Assembly (NCBI GenBank): GCA_910574885.1
Contig: CAJTDD010000011.1
Location: forward strand, 1 to 64,000
DNA: 64,000 bases
DNA from: Lachnospiraceae bacterium
Lineage (GTDB): Bacteria; Bacillota; Clostridia; Lachnospirales; Lachnospiraceae
Reading direction: 5' to 3'
Shown: piece after piece, positions 42,617-50,013 of the stretch
Numbering within the stretch: the stretch's first letter is position 1
Layout of the letters: each line of letters starts with the position of its first letter
Program-made: the position numbers and the translations under genes
Notes under the pieces: generated by a model
What the model was told of the DNA's origin: nothing
Seen by the model: only the letters and a program-made list of their open reading frames with translations
The model's database searches: none

Positions 42617-43894
42617 TTACTCTCCAATCATCATCTTAATAATCTCTTCATTCGTCTCCCGCATGCCTTCTTTCCCGAGGCGTCCGATATTCGTAATCGT
42701 AGCCTCCACGCCGTTGGTCACGATACCGTCCCCGGCATAGAACTGCTGTCCCCGCAGGTACATATTGTATCCCAGAATCCCGGCATCCACCGACGCCGCA
42801 ATCTTTGCCGCACAGGAAGCCTTCGCGCCGTCACAGACCATACCAGACACAATCGCCAGTGCATTGACTACCGTATGTACCGCCTCCTCATATCCGCCGC
42901 CGCACAGATACGCAATCCCGGCGCCCGCTGCCGCCCCGGCGCTCACTGCTCCGCAGTAAGCCGACAGCCTTCCGATGCCCGTCTTCTGATGAATTGCCAC
43001 CAGGTTCGATAACGCCAGCGCACGGTAAGTCTTCTCCTTCCCCGCTTCCTTCTCCTTCGCATATTCCAGTACGGGCAGCGAACAGGTCATTCCCTGGTTC
43101 CCGCTCCCCGCATTGATGATAACCGGAAGCTCACACCCGTTCATACGCGCGTCCGAACCTGCCGCTGCCATAGCCTTTGCACGGGTCCTCACATCCGTCC
43201 CATAGGTATCTAACAACACACTCCCGATATTTGCCCCATAATTTCCCTTCAAGCCTTCCTGGGCAATGGCAGAATTATACTCAATCTGACGGTCAAGCAC
43301 TTCCTTCACATCCTCAATATCCACCGTATTCGCAAAATCCCAGATACTCTCCATATCCAGAAGGCTCCGGTCCGTCAGCCCCTCCTCGCTCTCTCCCTCC
43401 ACAGGGACGTCCACAAGCTTCTCGCCGTCCTTCTCTACCAATACGATATTGGTATGGTAGTTGGCAATCCGCACCTTTGCATAAGAATCACCCTTGAACA
43501 CGATTACGATAATGTCAAATGTAATCCCATTGTCAATGTGCTCCACGCTGACCGGAACGGTATCAAGGAATTCCACCATCTGCTTCGTCTGTTCTTCCGT
43601 AACCTCCGCGATTACTTCCAGCTCCTTCTCTGCCTTCCCGGCAACAATCCCCGCCGTCGCCGCAGCAGGAATCCCTTTCAGGTGGTTGGTATTCGGGACA
43701 ATGACGCTCTTCACATTCTTGATTATGCTCCCGCTCGCCCCAATGCTGACCTTATCCGGGATGCATCCCAAGACTTCTCTCGCTTTTGCCGCCGCATATG
43801 CAAGGGCAATCGGCTCGGTACACCCCATTGCCGGAACCAGCTCCTCCTTTAAAATCTGCACATACGCCTGATATTTTTCATCTGATTTTTGCAC
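42617..43894 (-). CDS. UPF0597-family L-cysteine desulfidase/L-serine deaminase-like enzyme, copy 2
   Basis: 425 residues from a GTG at 43894 with AAGGAGGA just upstream. The longer ORF back to 43945 adds an unrelated basic tail and is rejected. It shows the same cysteine motifs as the operon copy (MGCTEPIAL, NGCELPVIINAGSGNQG, SAYCGAVSAGAAAGAG, CDGAKASCAAK). The two are clearly paralogues, with extra residues here near 165-185 (VPVEGESEEGLTD). It has its own promoter at 43956-43984 and stands alone. It is probably the resident chromosomal copy. Confidence 0.88.
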   Translation of the reverse strand: MQKSDEKYQAYVQILKEELVPAMGCTEPIALAYAAAKAREVLGCIPDKVSIGASGSIIKNVKSVIVPNTNHLKGIPAAATAGIVAGKAEKELEVIAEVTEEQTKQMVEFLDTVPVSVEHIDNGITFDIIVIVFKGDSYAKVRIANYHTNIVLVEKDGEKLVDVPVEGESEEGLTDRSLLDMESIWDFANTVDIEDVKEVLDRQIEYNSAIAQEGLKGNYGANIGSVLLDTYGTDVRTRAKAMAAAGSDARMNGCELPVIINAGSGNQGMTCSLPVLEYAKEKEAGKEKTYRALALSNLVAIHQKTGIGRLSAYCGAVSAGAAAGAGIAYLCGGGYEEAVHTVVNALAIVSGMVCDGAKASCAAKIAASVDAGILGYNMYLRGQQFYAGDGIVTNGVEATITNIGRLGKEGMRETNEEIIKMMIGE

Positions 43895-43955
43895 GTTTAT
43901 CCTCCTTCGGAACCGCCTTATTCTTCTTTCGGTCCCATACGACATATTTGACTAT

Positions 43956-43984
43956 ATTATAAGAAAATTCGAGGCAAGTTGCAA
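43956..43984 (-). promoter_or_regulatory. Promoter of the second UPF0597 gene
   Basis: On the minus strand TTGCAA (43984-43979) and TATAAT (43961-43956) are separated by 17 nt. The transcript would start near 43949, about 55 nt before the GTG at 43894, which supports that start. Confidence 0.65.
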
Positions 43985-44080
43985 CCATTTGCGGGAAGTT
44001 TGAAAGATACATTTAAAAATTACACATAATAGAAGAATAAAAAACCTTGATATTTTATCGACAATAAAATATAATAAAAA

Positions 44081-44096
44081 TGTGATTTTTATCACA
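44081..44096 (+). promoter_or_regulatory. CRP/FNR-type palindrome
   Basis: TGTGATTTTTATCACA is an exact TGTGA-N6-TCACA dyad, the consensus for CRP-family regulators. A further TGTGA half-site stands at 44111-44115. It lies 69 bp before the ATG of the DUF4143 gene. The DNA is AT-rich and the partner regulator is unknown. Confidence 0.5.
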
Positions 44097-44164
44097 CTTT
44101 TATTAACAAATATGTGATTATTGCCACGTTATTTCATATAATTTTGTGAAAGGAGCAACCTGCT

Positions 44165-45496
44165 ATGAAACGAACCGTCATGAAGAAGCTGCTAAACTGG
44201 AAAAATTCCCCCTATCGGAAACCATTAATATTAAAAGGCGTCCGTCAAGTAGGCAAGACCTGGGTGTTAAAAGAATTCGGCAGGCAGTATTACGAAAATA
44301 CAGCCTACTTTAATTTTGATGAAAACGAGGAGTACCGGCAATTCTTTGAGACAACGAAAGATGTGGAACGTATTTTACAGAACCTCATGCTTGCCGGCGG
44401 GCAAAAAATCTTCCCCGGGAAAACCCTCATCATCTTCGACGAAGTGCAGGATTGTCCCAAGGTCATTAACTCCATGAAATACTTCTACGAGAACGCCCCA
44501 GAGTATCACATCGCCTGTGCAGGTTCTCTTCTTGGGATTGCTCTGGCGAAGCCCTCCTCATTTCCGGTAGGCAAGGTAAATTTCATGCAGATTGACCCTA
44601 TGACCTTTACAGAATTCCTGATGGCCAATGGCGACGAGAATCTTGCCGCCTATCTGGACAGCATTGATACGCCGGAACCGCTCCCGGATGCATTTTTTAA
44701 CCCCTTGTATGAAAAATTAAAGATGTACTATGTTACTGGGGGAATGCCGGAATCTGTACTAATGTGGACAGAAGCCCGCGATGTGGACGCCATGCAGGAA
44801 TCTCTGGCCGGCATCATCGGCGCATATGAACGCGATTTTGCAAAGCACCCGAATGTAAGTGAATTTCCGAAAATCTCAATGGTCTGGAAGTCCATCCCCT
44901 CCCAACTCGCCAGAGAAAATAAGAAATTCCTCTATAAAGTAATCAAAGAAGGCGCAAGGGCAAGAGAATATGAGAACGCCTTGCAATGGCTGGCAGATGC
45001 CAGACTGGTGCATAAAATATACCGAAGCAGCGCGCCCGGACTTCCAATTGCCGCTTATGACGATTTGTCGGCTTTCAAGATTTACCTTGCAGACGTGGGG
45101 CTTCTCCGCCGCCTGTCCATGCTTGCCCCGACCGCATTTGGGGAAGGAAACCGTTTATTCACAGAATTCAAAGGGGCACTAACCGAAAATTATATACTAC
45201 AGACACTACTCACGCAGTTTGAAGTAGTTCCAAGGTACTGGAGCCAGAACAATCCTCCCTACGAAGTTGATTTTCTGATACAGCGGGATAACGATATCTA
45301 CCCTGTTGAAGTAAAAGCGGAAGCGAATACGGCAAGCAAAAGCCTGAAAAAATTTAAAGAATTATTCGGCGACAAAGTAAAATTGCGCATCCGGTACTCT
45401 TTGGACAACTTGAAATTAGACGGAGACATACTGAATATTCCTCTTTTTATGGCAGACCATACAAATCGGTTGATTGGTCTTGCATTAACATCATAA
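44165..45496 (+). CDS. AAA_14/DUF4143 ATP-binding protein
   Basis: 443 residues. The ATPase domain has Walker A GVRQVGKTWVLKEFG and Walker B LIIFDEVQDCP, with CAGSLLGIAL after it. The C-terminal DUF4143 part ends in YEVDFLIQR and YPVEVKAEANTASKSL, a PD-(D/E)XK-like arrangement. This large family has no settled function; roles in DNA transactions or in defence are proposed. The reading frame is intact, in contrast to the related pseudogene at 15216-16577. RBS AAAGGAG precedes the ATG. A CRP-type palindrome lies upstream. Confidence 0.88.
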   Translation: MKRTVMKKLLNWKNSPYRKPLILKGVRQVGKTWVLKEFGRQYYENTAYFNFDENEEYRQFFETTKDVERILQNLMLAGGQKIFPGKTLIIFDEVQDCPKVINSMKYFYENAPEYHIACAGSLLGIALAKPSSFPVGKVNFMQIDPMTFTEFLMANGDENLAAYLDSIDTPEPLPDAFFNPLYEKLKMYYVTGGMPESVLMWTEARDVDAMQESLAGIIGAYERDFAKHPNVSEFPKISMVWKSIPSQLARENKKFLYKVIKEGARAREYENALQWLADARLVHKIYRSSAPGLPIAAYDDLSAFKIYLADVGLLRRLSMLAPTAFGEGNRLFTEFKGALTENYILQTLLTQFEVVPRYWSQNNPPYEVDFLIQRDNDIYPVEVKAEANTASKSLKKFKELFGDKVKLRIRYSLDNLKLDGDILNIPLFMADHTNRLIGLALTS

Positions 45497-45506
45497 AATA
45501 CACAAA

Positions 45507-45552
45507 CGGAGCTTAGGGAGAAAACACAAATTTGCTCCTCCCTACAGCTCCG
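45507..45552. terminator. Hairpin between convergent genes
   Basis: CGGAGC-TT-AGGGAG (45507-45520) pairs with CTCCCT-ACA-GCTCCG (45538-45552). It lies between the ends of the DUF4143 gene and the ABC exporter operon and can serve both. Confidence 0.6.
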
Positions 45553-45577
45553 CCGTTTGCCTTCAAATGCTTGCACC

Positions 45578-47482
45578 TTATGCGCTAATTGAGTTCCCGG
45601 TATACAACTGGTAATAGCGCCCCTTCTCCTCAATCAACTGCTCATGTGTCCCCCTCTCGATAATCCTGCCCTGCTCTAAGACCATAATACAATCCGAATT
45701 GCGCACCGTCGAAAGCCTATGTGCAATCACGAACGTCGTCCGTCCATTCATCAGCTTATCCATTCCATCCTGCACAATCCGCTCCGTCCTGGTATCAATC
45801 GAGCTGGTGGCCTCATCCAGTATCAGCACCGGCGGGTCTGCCACAGCCGCCCTCGCAATCGCAAGGAGCTGCCTCTGGCCCTGGCTTAGATTCGCTCCGT
45901 CCCCGGTCAGCATCGTATCATACCCACCCGGCAGCCTCCGGATAAACCCGTCTGCATTGGCAAGCCTTGCCGCCGCCACGACCTCCTCATCCGTCGCATC
46001 CAGCTTCCCGAAACGGATATTCTCCATCACAGTCCCGGTAAACAAATGGGTGTCCTGTAATACAATCCCAAGGGAACGCCGCAAATCTGCCTTCTTAATC
46101 TTATTAATATTAATCCCGTCGTATCTTATCTTACCGTCCTGAATATCATAAAACCGGTTTATCAGGTTCGTAATGGTGGTCTTCCCTGCCCCCGTAGAGC
46201 CTACAAACGCAATCTTCTGCCCGGGCTCGGCAAACAGTTTCACATCATGGAGTACAATCTTGTCATCGCTGTAGCCAAAATCCACGCCGTTAAACACAAC
46301 ATCGCCTCTGACCTCCACATAGTCCACGCTGCCGTCCGCCTGATGGGTATGTTTCCACGCCCACCTTCCGGTTCTGGCGCTGCTTTCCGTAAGTTTTCCG
46401 TTTTCTTCTACGGCATTGACCAGCGTGACATACCCGTCGTCCTGCTCTTCCTTCTCATCCAGCATGGCAAACACACGCTGGGCGCCAGCCATCGCCATGA
46501 CCACGGCATTTAACTGCTGGCTCACCTGATTGATGGGCATACTGAAACTCTTATTAAACGTCAGGAAACTTGCAAGCCCTCCCAGCGTAAATCCGCCCAC
46601 ATGATTAAGCGCCAGCGCACCGCCCACAATCGCGCACACCACATAACTGATATTTCCAAGCTGGGCATTGATAGGCCCTAAGAAATTAGCAAAGGTATTC
46701 GCCCTGTCCGCGCTGACGAACAAACGGTCGTTCAGCTCCTTGAACGCCTTCTGATTCTCCTCCTCATGACAGAACACCTTAACCACCTTCTGCCCGTTCA
46801 TCATTTCCTCGATATACCCGTTCACAGCCCCAAGGTTCTTCTGCTGCTCAAGGAAATACTTCCCGCTCCTTCCGGCTGCCGCCTTGGAGCTTAAAATCAT
46901 CACCGCCACCATGGCAAGGGTCACAGCCGTCAGCGGAATGCTCAGAATCACCATGCTGACAAATACGCTGACAATGGTAATCCCGCTGTTCACCACCTGA
47001 GGGATGCTCTGGCTGATCATCTGGCGCAGAGTGTCAATGTCATTGGTATAGACAGACATGATATCCCCATGGGCATGGGTGTCAAAATACTTAATGGGGA
47101 GACGCTCCATATGGGCAAACAAATCGTCCCTAAGCGACCTAAGCGTGCCTTGCGTCACATTGATCATGATTCGGTTATACGTATAGGTAGACAGAATCCC
47201 CACGCCATAGAAACACGCCACCCGTGCGATTGCATTTGCCAGAGTCGAAAAATCCGGCGCATCCGTCATGAGGAACGGCGTTATGTAATCGTCAATCAGA
47301 TTTTTCATGAACATGGTTCCCTGTACATTGGCAAGTACGCTCACGAAAATCAATGCGATTACTGCCATATAATGGAACTTATAATACTGGAACACATACG
47401 CCATCAGCCGTTTAAATATCTTCATTGGATTCTCGACCTGAGGTTTTACGCCCCTTGGTACTCTTCTCATCGGTCCCGCCAT
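45578..47482 (-). CDS. Heterodimeric ABC exporter, subunit with the catalytic site
   Basis: 634 residues. A six-helix membrane domain is followed by an insertion of about 50 residues before the nucleotide-binding domain. That domain has Walker A VGSTGAGKTT, signature NLSQGQRQL, Walker B VLILDEATSSID and H-loop VIAHRLST. All catalytic residues are present. It pairs with the upstream gene, 2 nt away, whose site is degenerate, as in TM287/288 and BmrCD-type drug exporters. Under control of the MarR protein encoded first in the operon. Confidence 0.92.
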   Translation of the reverse strand: MAGPMRRVPRGVKPQVENPMKIFKRLMAYVFQYYKFHYMAVIALIFVSVLANVQGTMFMKNLIDDYITPFLMTDAPDFSTLANAIARVACFYGVGILSTYTYNRIMINVTQGTLRSLRDDLFAHMERLPIKYFDTHAHGDIMSVYTNDIDTLRQMISQSIPQVVNSGITIVSVFVSMVILSIPLTAVTLAMVAVMILSSKAAAGRSGKYFLEQQKNLGAVNGYIEEMMNGQKVVKVFCHEEENQKAFKELNDRLFVSADRANTFANFLGPINAQLGNISYVVCAIVGGALALNHVGGFTLGGLASFLTFNKSFSMPINQVSQQLNAVVMAMAGAQRVFAMLDEKEEQDDGYVTLVNAVEENGKLTESSARTGRWAWKHTHQADGSVDYVEVRGDVVFNGVDFGYSDDKIVLHDVKLFAEPGQKIAFVGSTGAGKTTITNLINRFYDIQDGKIRYDGININKIKKADLRRSLGIVLQDTHLFTGTVMENIRFGKLDATDEEVVAAARLANADGFIRRLPGGYDTMLTGDGANLSQGQRQLLAIARAAVADPPVLILDEATSSIDTRTERIVQDGMDKLMNGRTTFVIAHRLSTVRNSDCIMVLEQGRIIERGTHEQLIEEKGRYYQLYTGNSISA

Positions 47483-47484
47483 CT

Positions 47485-49233
47485 TTAATCACCTGCCTTC
47501 TCATCAAAATCTCCGCCGCCGCTGGTCTGGGACTCGTAGACCTCCCGGTAAATGGCATTTTCACGCAGAAGCTCCTCATGAGTCCCGAATCCGTCCACGC
47601 ATCCCTCATCCATCACGATAATGCGGTCTGCGTCCTTTACGCTTCCAATCCTCTGTGCAATAATCAGCTTCGTCGTGTGCGGAATCTCCTCCCGGAACGC
47701 CTTTCTTATCTTCGCATCCGTCGCCGTATCCACCGCGCTGGTACTGTCGTCCAAAATCAAGATTTTCGGCTTCTTTAATAATGCCCGGGCAATGCAGAGC
47801 CTCTGCCTCTGGCCGCCGGATACGTTGCTGCCGCCCTGCTCAATATGAGTCTCATACCCTTCCGGGAACCGCTGTATGAATTCATCCGCACAGGCCGCGC
47901 GGCATGCTTCCCGGCATTCTTCCTCCGTTGCTTCCCGGTTGCCCCACCGCAGGTTATCAAGAATCGTCCCGGAGAACAGCACGTTATTCTGCAGTACCAC
48001 GGACACTTGGTTCCGTAAGCTTTCCATGTCATATTCCCTGACATTCCTTCCCCCTACAAGGATCTCCCCGCCCGTCACGTCATAGAGACGGCTAATCAGG
48101 TTCACCAGACTGGTCTTGGCGCTTCCGGTCCCACCGATGATTCCAATCACCTCGCCGGATTCTATCTTGAGATTAATATCCTTTAACACAGGGCTTTTAC
48201 TGTCCTTCCGGTAAGCGAAATCCACATGCGAAAACTCAATGCTTCCATCCGTTACTTCATGCACAGGCTCTTCCGGGTTCTTGATGTCACTGCTCTCATT
48301 TAACACTTCTGAGATACGACGGATACTCGCCATACTCATAGAAATCATGACGAATACCATGGACAGCATCATCAGGCTCATCAGGATATTCATACAATAG
48401 GCCAGCAGGCTCATCAGCTCGCCTGTGGTAAGCTCTGAGGCCACAATCATCTTCGCCCCAATCCAGCTAATCAGCAGGATACAGCTATAAACCGTCAACT
48501 GCATCAGCGGAGCATTGTATACGAGGTTGCATTCCGCCTTCATAAAAATCTTGTAAATGTTCTCGCTTGCCTTCCGGAACTTGACCGTCTCCTGCTCTTC
48601 CCGGACATAAGCCTTTACCACGCGGATTGCAGACACATTTTCCTGGACAGACGCGTTCATATCATCGTACTTGGGAAATGCCTGCTGGAAATATCCCGTC
48701 GCATGGCTCATAATCAACGCCAGCAGGATGCCGAGAATCACCACTGCCACCAGATAGACGCTGGAAAGCTTCCCGTTGATACGGAACGCCATGACCATAG
48801 CGCACAAAAGGCTTGCCGGCGCCCGGGTGAACATCCTAAGGGTCATCTGGTAGGCGTTCTGGACGTTTGTTACATCGGTTGTAAGCCTTGTCACCAGCCC
48901 TGCGGTACTGTACTTGTCAATATTTGCAAATGAAAATGTCTGGATGTGGTTGAACATGGTCTCCCGCAGGTTCTTTGCAAACCCGGCGCTTGCCTTGGCG
49001 CCGTACCTTCCGCCTGCCATTCCCGCCAGCAGGCCGATGGACGCCGCAATAACCATGACTCCCCCGACTTTGTAGATATGCCCGATATCGCCCGCATTGA
49101 CGCCGTCGTCTATGATGGAAGCCATCAGGAATGGAATCATCATCTCCATCAAAACTTCCAGAATCATGAACAACGGCGTCGCGATTGAGGCTTTCTTGTA
49201 TTCTTTTACTTCATGCAATATAGTCCGGATCAT
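47485..49233 (-). CDS. Heterodimeric ABC exporter, subunit with the degenerate site
   Basis: 582 residues. Six membrane helices and a nucleotide-binding domain with Walker A IGGTGSAKTS, signature NVSGGQRQR and Walker B ILILDDSTSAVD. Aspartate replaces the catalytic glutamate, and the H-loop histidine is glutamine (IIAQRIGS). These are the standard substitutions of the non-hydrolysing half in heterodimeric exporters, so the pair has one working site. It overlaps the MarR gene by 23 nt, so the three genes form one operon. Confidence 0.92.
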   Translation of the reverse strand: MIRTILHEVKEYKKASIATPLFMILEVLMEMMIPFLMASIIDDGVNAGDIGHIYKVGGVMVIAASIGLLAGMAGGRYGAKASAGFAKNLRETMFNHIQTFSFANIDKYSTAGLVTRLTTDVTNVQNAYQMTLRMFTRAPASLLCAMVMAFRINGKLSSVYLVAVVILGILLALIMSHATGYFQQAFPKYDDMNASVQENVSAIRVVKAYVREEQETVKFRKASENIYKIFMKAECNLVYNAPLMQLTVYSCILLISWIGAKMIVASELTTGELMSLLAYCMNILMSLMMLSMVFVMISMSMASIRRISEVLNESSDIKNPEEPVHEVTDGSIEFSHVDFAYRKDSKSPVLKDINLKIESGEVIGIIGGTGSAKTSLVNLISRLYDVTGGEILVGGRNVREYDMESLRNQVSVVLQNNVLFSGTILDNLRWGNREATEEECREACRAACADEFIQRFPEGYETHIEQGGSNVSGGQRQRLCIARALLKKPKILILDDSTSAVDTATDAKIRKAFREEIPHTTKLIIAQRIGSVKDADRIIVMDEGCVDGFGTHEELLRENAIYREVYESQTSGGGDFDEKAGD

Positions 49234-49741
49234 TTACTTCCTCCTCTCTGTTACCGGTATGCGTTTTCTCTATTCCAGTATTCACAGCATTGCTCCTATC
49301 CTGCCTGGAAAGATTCTCAGTTAATTGCTTAACTACAGAATAAAATACGGATAATTCCTCGTCCGTAATCCCTTCGACAAGGCTCATGTCAAGGTTTTCG
49401 ATCAGATTCTCAATCATCTCATGGCTTAGCACGCCCTTCTCTGTCAGAACCACTTTCTTTAACCGAGCGTCATGTTCCACAGATTCCCTAAGGACGAATC
49501 CCTTTTTCTCCATCAACTGAATGATGTTCGTGACGGTGGATCTCCCTATGGAAAAGTGCTGTTCGATGTCTTTCTGGAAAATATCTTCATCCCGTTTCTC
49601 ATACAGATAGCGGATGATCCAGCCATGCATCAGCGTGACCTCGTCAAGTCCTGCCGCTTTCACACGGGCCTGCACATTTCTCGCCAGCATATGATCGAGC
49701 CTTCGTATCTCGAAACCAATCCGTTCTTCCCTTTTTTTCAT
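49211..49741 (-). CDS. MarR-family regulator
   Basis: 176 residues with a winged HTH: DIFQKDIEQHFSIGRSTVTN, then IIQLMEKKGFVLRES and HDARLKKVVLTEKG for the wing. A longer than usual C-terminal tail (after LTENLSRQD) overlaps the ABC gene start. It probably represses its own operon by binding the repeated TTTGATATCAAA-type boxes at 49810-49851 and is released by a ligand that the exporter removes. Confidence 0.88.
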   Translation of the reverse strand: MKKREERIGFEIRRLDHMLARNVQARVKAAGLDEVTLMHGWIIRYLYEKRDEDIFQKDIEQHFSIGRSTVTNIIQLMEKKGFVLRESVEHDARLKKVVLTEKGVLSHEMIENLIENLDMSLVEGITDEELSVFYSVVKQLTENLSRQDRSNAVNTGIEKTHTGNREEEVNDPDYIA

Positions 49742-49809
49742 ATCAGCCTCCTTTTCTATATTTGATATCCTTCACGAGTTGCTGTTGACCTATCAGAATC
49801 TCCCATCTG

Positions 49810-49851
49810 TTTGATATCAAATTGTTCGATATTAAACTGTTTGATGCAAAA
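49810..49851. promoter_or_regulatory. Triple 15-bp-spaced MarR operator
   Basis: Three related dyads start exactly 15 bp apart: TTTGATATCAAA at 49810 (a perfect palindrome), TTCGATATTAAA at 49825 and TTTGATGCAAAA at 49840. A partial fourth, TTTGATATC, stands at 49762. They lie 69-110 bp before the MarR start. The spacing, one and a half helical turns, would alternate faces of the helix. Confidence 0.65.
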
Positions 49852-50013
49852 CATATTTTACCACAAAAAAAATAGAAGTCAAGTGATTTTAAATTTTTCC
49901 TTATCGTTGAATTCCCCTTAAAATAATGATAAAATACAAGAAATTAACAAATTATATATACTAAAATACAACAGCATTTCTGTAAAATAATAACCAGAAA
50001 GTGAGTACAGACG

